Source: an uncultured Clostridia bacterium (GTDB lineage: Bacteria; Bacillota; Clostridia; Oscillospirales; Ruminococcaceae). Taken from it: a stretch of 5,568 bases of DNA. Location of the stretch: the NCBI GenBank assembly GCA_944388825.1, contig CALXKG010000041.1, forward strand, positions 1-5,568, written 5' to 3'. Positions 1-5,568 of the stretch are shown piece after piece (position 1 is the stretch's first letter; the number at the start of each line of letters is the position of its first letter). A model generated the notes under the pieces. It was not told where the DNA came from. It did no database searches and saw nothing but the letters and a program-made list of their open reading frames with translations. Both the position numbers and the translations under genes were made by a program.

Positions 1-333
1 TGTATGCGCTGCGGCAAATGCTCCGGCACCTGCCCTTCCTACGATGAGATGGAATACCATCCCCACCAGTTTGTCTACATGGTCGAAAAAGGGGAAATCG
101 AAAAGCTGATGGCTTCCCCGTCGATCTTTAAATGCCTATCCTGCTTCGCCTGCGTAGAACGCTGCCCCCGCGATGTCGAACCGGCTAAACTGGTCGAGGC
201 GATCCGCCTTGCGGTCATCCGCCAGCAGGGACAGAACCACTTAAAGGCAAAGGACATCCCCGCGCTGGTTGAGCTCGACCCCGACCTCCCGCAGCAGGCG
301 CTTGTCACCGCCTTCCGCAAATACACGAAGTAA
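1..333 (+). CDS. hdrC: HdrC-like iron-sulfur subunit, C-terminal part (5' truncated by window edge)
   Basis: This is the C-terminal 110 residues of a heterodisulfide reductase subunit C-like protein, which carries electrons from HdrA towards the catalytic subunit HdrB in the cytoplasm. The frame is open from base 1. The first visible codon is already the first cysteine of a CMRCGKCSGTCP ferredoxin motif (fragment Cys 1, 4, 7, 11). A second motif, CLSCFACVERCP, follows (Cys 45, 48, 51, 55). Two [4Fe-4S] sites followed by a short helical tail is the HdrC layout. Full-length HdrC proteins are longer (roughly 150-200 residues), so the N-terminus lies left of the window. ATG at 4 is internal, since starting there would discard a cluster ligand. 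The gene ends in TAA (331-333), 12 bases before hdrA. HdrB is not seen here. A generic dicluster ferredoxin is the alternative, but the adjacent hdrA makes HdrC much more likely. Confidence 0.88.
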   Translation, partial: CMRCGKCSGTCPSYDEMEYHPHQFVYMVEKGEIEKLMASPSIFKCLSCFACVERCPRDVEPAKLVEAIRLAVIRQQGQNHLKAKDIPALVELDPDLPQQALVTAFRKYTK

Positions 334-340
334 GGAGGAG
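332..340 (+). promoter_or_regulatory. Ribosome binding site of hdrA
   Basis: AAGGAGGAG begins inside the hdrC stop codon. Its GGAGG core (334-338) lies 7 bases before ATG 346. It is a near-perfect Shine-Dalgarno site and fixes the hdrA start. The later in-frame ATG at 616 has nothing comparable. Confidence 0.85.
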
Positions 341-345
341 AAACC

Positions 346-2340
346 ATGCAGAGAATTGGCGTATTCGTATGTTGGTGCGGTTCCAATATCGCAGCAACCG
401 TAGACGTCCAGGCGGTTTCCGACGCGCTCGCCAAAGAGCCGGGCGTCGTCTATGCCACCAATTATCAGTATATGTGCTCGGAATCGGGCCAGAACCTCAT
501 TAAAGATGCCGTAAAAGAGTACGGCCTCACCGGCGTCGTCATCTGCTCCTGTTCGCCCCGTATGCACTAGGCGACCTTCCGCAAATGCGTCGCGTCGGTC
601 GGCTTAAACCCCTATATGCTGGAAGTCGCGAACATCCGCGAACAGTGCTCCTGGATCCATAAGGACAAGGCGACCGCCACCGAAAAGGCGATCATCTTAG
701 GGCGCGCCGCGATCGCAAAGGTCCAGTTGAACGCCCCCCTGACGGCCGGCGAGAGCCCCGTCGTCAAACGGGCGCTGGTCATCGGCGGCGGTATCGCCGG
801 TATCCAGACGGCGCTGGACATCGCCGAAGCCGGGTTTGACGTCGACATCGTCGAAAAGCAGCCCACCATCGGCGGCAAGATGGCCCAGATCGACAAAACC
901 TTCCCGACGCTGGACTGCGCGGCCTGCATCCTGACCCCGAAGATGGTCGAATGCTCGCAGAACGAAAAGGTCCATATCTACGCCTACTCGGAAGTCGAGG
1001 AAGTCAAGGGCTTCGTCGGCAATTTCACGGTCAAGATCAAAAAGAAAGCCCGCTATGTCGATGAGAACAAGTGCACCGGCTGCGGCGACTGCACCACCAA
1101 ATGCCCGATGAAAAACGTCCCCAACGAGTTCAACCTCGGCCTGGACACCCGCCGGGCGGTCTATATTCCCTTCGCGCAGGCAGTACCGAAGGTCGCGACC
1201 ATCGACCCCAACTACTGCAATATGCTGAAAAACGGCAAATGCGGCCTCTGCGCCAAGGTTTGCGGCGCGGGCGCCATTGACTATAAACAGAAAGACCAGT
1301 ACATCGAAGAACAGTACGGCGCGATCGTCGTCGCGACCGGCTACAACCCGATCAAGCTGGATAAGTTTGAAGAGTTCGGCTACTCCCTCTCGAAGGACGT
1401 CGTCACCTCGCTGGAGCTGGAGCGGCTGATGAACGCGGCCGGCCCCACCGGCGGCACCCTGCTGCGCCCCTCCGACGGCAAGCACCCGCATACGATCGTC
1501 TTTGTACAGTGCGTCGGCTCCCGCGATACCTCCGGCTGCGGCAAGCCCTACTGCTCGAAGATCTGCTGTATGTATACGGCTAAGCACGCGATGCTGATCC
1601 GTGAAAAGTACCCGGATACCGAGGTTTACGTCTTCTACATCGACGTCCGGACCCCCGGCAAGAACTTTGACGAGTTCTACCGCCGCGCAGTCGAACAGTA
1701 CGGCGTCCACTATATCAAGGGCATGGTCGGTAAGGTTGCGCCCCGGGCCAACGGCAAGATCATGGTCCAGGCCAGCGACCTGCTGATGGACGAACAGCTG
1801 CATATCGAAGCCGACCTGGTCGTCCTCGCCGCCGCGATCGAGCCGGACAAGTCGGCCAGACCGCTTGCGACGATGCTGACCGCCAGCATGGATACCAACG
1901 ACTTCTTCACCGAGGCCCACCCGAAGCTGCGCCCGGTCGAAAGCCCGACTGCCGGCATCTTCCTCTCCGGCGTCTGCCAGGGCCCGAAGGATATCCCCGA
2001 GACGGTCTCCCAGGCGAGCGCCGCGGCCGCGAAGGTCATCGGGCTGCTGGTCAAGGACAAGCTGACCACCAACCCCTGCGTCGCCCACTGCAACGAACTG
2101 ATGTGCAACGGCTGCTCCAGCTGCGAACGGGTCTGCCCCTACGGCGCGATCACCTATTCCGACAAGGAGTTCCGTATGCCCGACCGCACCACCCAGCTCC
2201 GCAGGGTCGCGTCGGTCAACCCCGCTGTCTGCCAGGGCTGCGGCGCCTGCACGGTCGCCTGCCCCTCCGGCGCTATGGACCTTAACGGCTTCTCGAACAG
2301 TCAGATTATGGCGGAGGTAGATGCAATATGCCAGAAGTAA
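346..2340 (+). CDS. hdrA: HdrA-like FAD/iron-sulfur electron-bifurcating subunit, interrupted by one in-frame TAG
   Basis: HdrA is the flavoprotein of heterodisulfide reductase complexes and holds the FAD where electrons bifurcate between ferredoxin and a disulfide. Read through codon 75 (TAG, 568-570), the frame gives 664 residues, a normal HdrA length. Layout: an N-terminal cysteine-rich domain (CWCGS at 9-13, YMCSE at 42-46, CSCSPRMH at 67-74); a Rossmann FAD site GGGIAG at 147-152; an inserted ferredoxin domain (Cys 243/246/249/253 and 291/299/302/306); the FAD domain continuing with a cysteine-rich stretch (Cys 389, 398, 403, 407, 408); and a C-terminal ferredoxin domain (Cys 587/590/593/597 and 629/632/635/639). 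This matches known HdrA architecture. Oddities are the TAG, which would otherwise leave a 74-residue stub, and CG instead of the usual CP at residues 306-307. No frameshift is seen. The 3' end overlaps flxD by 13 bases. The family call is secure; whether full-length protein is made depends on the TAG. Confidence 0.9.
568..570 (+). other. In-frame TAG (amber) codon within hdrA, codon 75
   Basis: The frame reads ...C-S-P-R-M-H-TAG-A-T-F-R-K-C... and continues open for a further 589 codons with HdrA-like sequence. In HdrA proteins the motif is normally CSPRMHE followed by P/A-T-F-R, so TAG stands where Glu is expected, one base change from GAG. None of the genes ending in this window uses TAG as its terminator (the ends are TAA, TAA, TGA, TAA, TGA). 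The options are amber decoding (pyrrolysine or a suppressor), a nonsense mutation, or a sequence error. Confidence 0.9.
2313..2318 (+). promoter_or_regulatory. Ribosome binding site of flxD, inside hdrA
   Basis: GGAGGT lies within the last codons of hdrA, 9 bases before ATG 2328. The site and the 13-base gene overlap imply translational coupling, so flxD expression should depend on ribosomes completing hdrA. Confidence 0.75.
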
Positions 2341-2765
2341 ATGCTTATAAACCCAAAATTGTGGCGTTCTGCTGCAACTGGTGCTCCTACGCCGGGGCGG
2401 ACCTGGCCGGCACCAACCGGCTAAACTACCCGGCCGACGTCAAGATCATCCGCGTCCCCTGCTCCTGCCGGGTCAACCCGATGTTTATCCTCCGCGCTTT
2501 CCAGCGGGGGGCCGACGGGGTCATCCTCTGCGGCTGCCACCCGGGCGACTGCCACTACACCACCGGCAACTATTACGCCAGACGCCGCATGACCCTGCTT
2601 TTCTCGATGCTGGATTACCTCGGCATCGAAAAGGAGCGCACCCGCGTCGAATGGGTATCCGCCGCTGAGGGCGCGAAGTTCGCCGCTACGATGAACGAGT
2701 TTGTCTCCACCGTCGCGGCCCTCGGCGAGAACAAGAGATTGGAGGACTTACGATGCAAGGAATGA
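2328..2765 (+). CDS. flxD: MvhD/FlxD-like [2Fe-2S] electron-transfer subunit
   Basis: This 145-residue protein belongs to the MvhD family (methyl-viologen-reducing hydrogenase delta subunit), a small cytoplasmic iron-sulfur protein that connects an electron-donating module to HdrA. Signature stretches are FCCNWCSYAGADLAG (14-28), IIRVPCSCRVNP (40-51) and the diagnostic CGCHPGDCHY (68-77). Cysteines lie at 15, 16, 19, 45, 47, 68, 70, 75 and 143. The length is normal for a stand-alone MvhD domain. Compared with MvhD as I recall it (CSGR and GGCHPGDCHY), this copy has extra cysteines at 47 and 68. It overlaps hdrA by 13 bases at its start and flxC by 13 at its end, and terminates with tandem TGA TGA (2763-2768). 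Its neighbours are Flx-type NADH subunits and no hydrogenase gene is visible, so FlxD is the better label than MvhD. Confidence 0.9.
   Translation: MPEVNAYKPKIVAFCCNWCSYAGADLAGTNRLNYPADVKIIRVPCSCRVNPMFILRAFQRGADGVILCGCHPGDCHYTTGNYYARRRMTLLFSMLDYLGIEKERTRVEWVSAAEGAKFAATMNEFVSTVAALGENKRLEDLRCKE
2741..2746 (+). promoter_or_regulatory. Ribosome binding site of flxC, inside flxD
   Basis: The core GGAGG (2741-2745) lies 7 bases before ATG 2753. In-frame ATGs also occur at 2762 and 2765, the former forming an ATGA overlap with the flxD stop. They are 16 or more bases from this site, so 2753 is the best start. Confidence 0.75.
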
Positions 2766-3724
2766 TGATCGCCCGCGCGAAGGAGCTTCTCCAGGACGGT
2801 ACCGTAAACCGGGTGCTCGGCTGGCAGGCCGGCGAGTTTGCCTATGATATCACCCCCGCGGTCTTTGAGACGGCGGAAGAATTGGACGCAGGTTTTGTTT
2901 ACAATGCCTTCTGCGGCAACAACCTTTCCAAATACCTGATCAAGGAGACCAAAAAGGACGGGAAGGTCCTGGTCTTCTTAAAACCCTGCGACACCTACAG
3001 CTTTAACCAGCTGCTGACCGAGCACCGGTTCGACCGGGAAAAGGTCTACGCGATCGGTATCCCCTGCGAGGGCAAGACCAGCGGCGAGATGCTGAAGGCC
3101 AAGGGCGTTTCCGGCATCACCGGGATCGACGAAGACGGCGATTCGATCACCGTCCACACCGTCTACGGCGACCAGGGCTTTAACCGCAGCGATGTGCTGG
3201 AAGAGCGCTGCCTCACCTGCAAGAGCAAAAAGCACGTCGCTTACGACGAGCTGATCGGCGAGGACGGCGAGGTGCTGGATTCCCACCGGTTCGACATGGT
3301 CGCGAAGCTGGAGGCGATGACCCCCGACGAGCGGTTCGCCTTCTGGCGGAGCCAGCTCTCCAAGTGCATCCGCTGCAATGCCTGCCGCAACGTCTGCCCC
3401 GCCTGCTCCTGTGAAAAGTGTGTCTTCGATAACCCCGAATCCGGCATCGCCCAGAAGGCGGCGGCCGATTCCTTCGAAGAGAATATGTTCCAGATCATCC
3501 GCGCCTTCCATGTGGCCGGGCGCTGCACCGACTGCGGCGAATGCTCGAGGGCCTGACCGCAGAACATCCCGCTGCATCTGTTAAACCGCAAATTCATCAA
3601 GGATATCGACGCGCTCTACGGCGACTACCAGGCCGGCGCCGAAGTCGGCAGCCGCGCCCCGCTGGTCAACTATACCCAGGGCGACGTCGAACCCAGTATC
3701 GTCTATCACAGGGAGGGTAAATAA
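2753..3724 (+). CDS. flxC: FlxC-like iron-sulfur subunit with in-frame TGA at a cluster-cysteine position (candidate selenoprotein)
   Basis: Read through TGA 3554-3556 (codon 268), this is a 323-residue protein ending at TAA 3722-3724, which abuts the next ATG. The N-terminal two thirds resemble the F420-hydrogenase/formate-dehydrogenase beta (FrhB/FdhB) type, with VFLKPCD at 74-80, GIPCEGK at 102-108 and CLTC at 153-156. The C-terminal part is a dicluster ferredoxin domain. Its first motif is cysteine-dense (Cys 205, 208, 211, 215, 218, 220, 223). Its second is CTDCGECSRA (258-267) followed by TGA, then PQNIPLHLLNRK. The TGA sits exactly at the fourth cluster ligand, normally Cys-Pro. The role inferred from the Flx-Hdr complex is electron relay between FlxA/FlxB and FlxD/HdrA. 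The flxC name follows position between flxD and the HydB-like gene, mirroring the flxABCD order known from Desulfovibrio. Whether the codon is selenocysteine, a nonsense mutation or an error is unresolved. Confidence 0.85.
3554..3556 (+). other. In-frame TGA within flxC, candidate selenocysteine codon
   Basis: The codon completes C-x2-C-x2-C-x3-TGA-P, where Cys (TGC/TGT) is expected, one base change away. The 55 codons after it remain conserved ferredoxin-domain sequence with one clean TAA end. The base after TGA is C, a context known in E. coli for weak termination. Elsewhere TGA acts as a real terminator (2763, 4742), so any decoding here would have to be local, as with selenocysteine. Confidence 0.9.
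3559..3582 (+). promoter_or_regulatory. Weak candidate RNA hairpins just after the flxC TGA (possible SECIS region)
   Basis: Two short, mutually interfering pairings are visible: GCAG (3559-3562) with CTGC (3572-3575), leaving a 9-base loop, and AACA (3563-3566) with TGTT (3579-3582), leaving a 12-base loop. Both have only 4 base pairs. Neither clearly shows the bacterial SECIS pattern of a longer upper stem with a G at the start of the loop. Such short matches are common by chance, so this marks where to fold rather than a called element. Confidence 0.15.
3711..3717 (+). promoter_or_regulatory. Ribosome binding site of flxB, inside the post-TGA part of flxC
   Basis: GGGAGGG (core GGAGG 3712-3716) is placed 8 bases before ATG 3725 and encodes the last residues of read-through FlxC. 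Because TAA 3722-3724 directly abuts this ATG, the flxC end at 3724 looks like the natural operon junction rather than the TGA 168 bases earlier. Confidence 0.75.
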
Positions 3725-4744
3725 ATGCTGAAAATTTCCCTTTCCAAAATCCAGGACCTGTTCGCCGCCATCGCGGCCGACGAGGCCCTCTACATCCCGG
3801 CCGACCACGCCGGGCAGCCGGAATTCATGCGCTGGGAAGCGGGGATGCAGATGGCGGACGCCCTCAACACCGTCCGCAGCGCGAAGGACTTCTTCTTCCC
3901 CCAGACCGAGAACCTCGTCACCTTTAAGATGCAGGGCCAGAAGATCGACATCATCGACCCCCGCTCCGAGACGGAAGATTTCGTCGTCTTCGGGGTACGG
4001 GCCTGCGACGTCAGGAGCTTTTCGATCCTCGACCGCGTCTTCCTGGTCGACCCGGTCGACAGCTACTACGAAAACCGCCGGAAGCACGGCACCATCGTCT
4101 CGATGGCCTGCTCGAAGCCGGCTGAGACCTGCTTCTGCCATTCGTTTGGCATCGACGCCGCCGAACCGGAAGGGGATGCGGTCTGCTGGAAGACGGAAGA
4201 CGCCCTCTATATCCGCGCCAACACCGAAAAGGGCGAAAAGCTGATCGAAAAGCTCCGCCCGGTGCTGGAAGAAGCGGACGACGCGCCCGTCAAGGCGCAG
4301 CAGGAACAGACCCGCGCGATCCAGGAAAAGCTCCCGTTAAACAGCTTCACCACCGAGAAGTTCGGCGGCGACGTGCTGCTGAAGGTCTTTAACTCGGATA
4401 AGTGGGCGAGCCTGTCGGAAGCCTGCCTGGGCTGCGGCACCTGCACCTTCGTCTGCCCCACCTGCCAGTGCTACGACATCCGCGACTTCAAGACCGGCAG
4501 CGGCGTCCAGCGGTTCAGATGCTGGGACTCCTGTATGTACTCCGACTTTACGCTGATGGCCTCCGGCAACCCCCGGACCAGCCAGAAGGAACGGTTCCGC
4601 CAGCGGTTTATGCACAAGCTGGTCTATTTCCCGGCCAACAACGACGGCATTTACGGCTGTGTCGGCTGCGGGCGCTGTCTCTCCAAGTGCCCCATCTCGA
4701 TGAACATCGTCAAGGTCGCAAAATGCCTGGAAGGAGAACTGTGA
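3725..4744 (+). CDS. flxB: FlxB-like iron-sulfur subunit (sulfhydrogenase beta / AsrA-like, 4Fe-4S dicluster)
   Basis: This 339-residue cytoplasmic protein is of the family that includes sulfhydrogenase beta subunit (HydB) and anaerobic sulfite reductase subunit A. It usually passes electrons from an NAD(P)H-oxidising flavoprotein partner into a larger complex. The N-terminal domain carries GVRACDVRS (90-98) and CSKPAETCFCHSFG (129-142), typical of this family. The C-terminal domain binds two [4Fe-4S] clusters: CLGCGTCTFVCP (Cys 234, 237, 240, 244, with further Cys 247 and 249) and CVGCGRCLSKCP (Cys 312, 315, 318, 322). A CWDSC pair (266, 270) lies between them. All cluster ligands are intact, unlike flxC. 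The start has a good ribosome binding site. The stop TGA (4742-4744) is one base before the flxA ATG. The adjacent flxA-like gene is the expected partner, so function in NADH-derived electron transfer is a strong inference. The exact acceptor is not shown by the sequence. Confidence 0.88.
   Translation: MLKISLSKIQDLFAAIAADEALYIPADHAGQPEFMRWEAGMQMADALNTVRSAKDFFFPQTENLVTFKMQGQKIDIIDPRSETEDFVVFGVRACDVRSFSILDRVFLVDPVDSYYENRRKHGTIVSMACSKPAETCFCHSFGIDAAEPEGDAVCWKTEDALYIRANTEKGEKLIEKLRPVLEEADDAPVKAQQEQTRAIQEKLPLNSFTTEKFGGDVLLKVFNSDKWASLSEACLGCGTCTFVCPTCQCYDIRDFKTGSGVQRFRCWDSCMYSDFTLMASGNPRTSQKERFRQRFMHKLVYFPANNDGIYGCVGCGRCLSKCPISMNIVKVAKCLEGEL
4731..4736 (+). promoter_or_regulatory. Ribosome binding site of flxA, inside flxB
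   Basis: AAGGAG within the last flxB codons is 9 bases before ATG 4746. The single-base gap between the flxB stop and this start suggests coupled translation. Confidence 0.7.
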
Positions 4745-4745
4745 T

Positions 4746-5568
4746 ATGAATACTGAAACGTTGATCCCCAAAATCGGCGTTGTGACCGATATCCGCAAGG
4801 ACACCCCGGACATCAAGACCTTCCGCGTCGTCGGGCGGGACGGGAAAAAGCTGTTTGAGCATATCCCCGGCCAGTGCGCGATGCTCTCGATCCCCGGCGT
4901 CGGCGAGGCGATGTTCTCGATCACCTCCTCCCCCACCCTGGAAGAGTATATGGAGTTCTCGATTAAGAAGTGCGGCTGCCTCACCTCCTGGCTCCACGCG
5001 ATGGACGTCGGGCAGGAGATCACCGTCCGCGGCCCCTACGGCAACGGCTTCCCGGTCGACACCGACTTTAAGGGCAAGGATCTTCTCTTCGTCGCCGGCG
5101 GCGTCGGCCTCGCGCCGCTCCATTCGGTCATCAACTACTGCCGGGCCAAGCGGGAAAACTACGGGCACATCCGGATCGTCTACGGCTCCCGCTCGAAGGA
5201 CGACCTCTTGGATTACCAGGAGATCTTAAACGACTGGATGGCCGACCCCAACATCGAGGTCAACCTGACCATCGACCGGGAACAGGAAGGCTGGGACGGC
5301 CACGTCGGCTTTGTCCCCAACTTCGTTAAGGAGCTGAATCCCGACGTCGGCATGACCGTCGTCCTCTGCGGCCCGCCCGTCATGATCAAGTTCACGCTGG
5401 CGGGGCTGAAAGAGCTGGGATTCCAGGAGACGCAGGTCTATACCACGATGGAGCTGCGGATGAAATGCGGCATCGGCAAGTGCGGCCGCTGCAACATCGG
5501 CAACAAGTACGTCTGCAAGGACGGCCCCGTCTTCCGGTTTGACCAGCTGGACGAACTTCCCAACGAGT
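4746..5568 (+). CDS. flxA: FlxA-like NADH-oxidising FAD/[2Fe-2S] subunit (3' truncated by window edge)
   Basis: This is a ferredoxin-NADP reductase-fold flavoprotein like sulfhydrogenase gamma subunit, dihydroorotate dehydrogenase electron-transfer subunit and FlxA. It oxidises NADH and passes electrons through FAD and a [2Fe-2S] cluster to FlxB/FlxC. The frame is open for 274 residues to the right edge with no stop. Visible signatures are MFSITSSPT (56-64), the flavin-binding strand; VAGGVGLAPL (116-125) and LCGPPVM (207-213), the NAD-binding region; and a C-terminal CGIGKCGRC...C motif (Cys 241, 246, 249, 257), the [2Fe-2S] site. Family members are usually about 260-290 residues, so only a short tail should be missing. 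The start is set by AAGGAG 9 bases upstream. An asparagine-rich partner choice or NADPH preference cannot be judged by eye. The last position in the operon visible here, next to flxB, fits the Flx-Hdr arrangement. Confidence 0.9.
   Translation, partial: MNTETLIPKIGVVTDIRKDTPDIKTFRVVGRDGKKLFEHIPGQCAMLSIPGVGEAMFSITSSPTLEEYMEFSIKKCGCLTSWLHAMDVGQEITVRGPYGNGFPVDTDFKGKDLLFVAGGVGLAPLHSVINYCRAKRENYGHIRIVYGSRSKDDLLDYQEILNDWMADPNIEVNLTIDREQEGWDGHVGFVPNFVKELNPDVGMTVVLCGPPVMIKFTLAGLKELGFQETQVYTTMELRMKCGIGKCGRCNIGNKYVCKDGPVFRFDQLDELPNE

Noticed and set aside
334..345. Internal promoters or terminators between genes
   Set aside because: The longest gap between genes is 12 bases and is filled by a ribosome binding site. 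No hairpin plus T-run or promoter-like pair was seen anywhere.
697..2088. A 463-codon open frame on the minus strand inside hdrA, and similar long minus-strand frames inside flxC, flxB and flxA
   Set aside because: They lie fully antisense to genes with clear domain motifs, show no recognisable motifs or ribosome binding sites, and are expected in GC-rich codon-biased sequence.
589..2219. A 12-base repeat (GTCGCGTCGGTC) near 588-600 and 2206-2218 in hdrA
   Set aside because: Both copies encode V-A-S-V with favoured codons at non-homologous places. Coincidence from codon bias is sufficient.
616..2340. Treating hdrA as a shorter gene starting at ATG 616
   Set aside because: There is no ribosome binding site before 616. 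The N-terminal cysteine domain upstream is in the same frame and belongs to HdrA, and the real start at 346 has a near-perfect Shine-Dalgarno site.
3557..3724. A separate small gene after the flxC TGA
   Set aside because: It has no own start codon or ribosome binding site. It is in frame with flxC and its sequence is the usual continuation of the same ferredoxin domain.
2763..4744. Genome-wide reassignment of TGA to Trp or Gly
   Set aside because: TGA ends flxD (in tandem) and flxB at the expected family lengths and junctions, and TGG is used normally for Trp.

Overview
The window is one continuous plus-strand operon fragment from an anaerobic bacterium. It encodes an Flx-Hdr type complex, meaning an NADH dehydrogenase coupled to a heterodisulfide-reductase-like electron-bifurcating module. 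GC content is high with strong G/C bias at third codon positions. Nearly every start has a strong AGGAGG-like ribosome binding site, which together with the gene content fits an anaerobic Bacillota (Clostridia) member. A sulfate-reducer-like lineage is also possible, and the taxonomy is inference only.

Layout, left to right: 3' part of hdrC (1-333); hdrA (346-2340); flxD/mvhD-like (2328-2765); flxC (2753-3724); flxB (3725-4744); flxA, running off the right edge (4746-5568). Genes overlap by 13 bases or are separated by 0-12 bases. There is no room for internal promoters or terminators and I see none. No RNA gene, mobile element, repeat array or CRISPR was found. hdrB, expected for a complete complex, is not in the window and may lie upstream of hdrC.

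How the parts should work together, from family knowledge: FlxA takes electrons from NADH through FAD and a [2Fe-2S] cluster. FlxB and FlxC are iron-sulfur relay subunits. FlxD passes electrons to HdrA. The FAD of HdrA is the bifurcation site, sending electrons to a low-potential acceptor (ferredoxin) and, via HdrC and HdrB, to a disulfide acceptor.

The notable feature is that two of the six genes carry a single in-frame stop codon inside an otherwise intact reading frame. hdrA has TAG at codon 75, in the conserved CSPRMH-(E) motif where Glu is normal. flxC has TGA at codon 268, exactly where the fourth cysteine ligand of a CxxCxxCxxxC-P [4Fe-4S] motif belongs. The TGA is a good selenocysteine candidate by position. 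The TAG could be pyrrolysine or amber suppression, a nonsense mutation, or a sequence error. The frames continue with clearly conserved protein after both stops, up to ends that join the next gene's start. The sequence alone cannot separate recoding from mutation or error.
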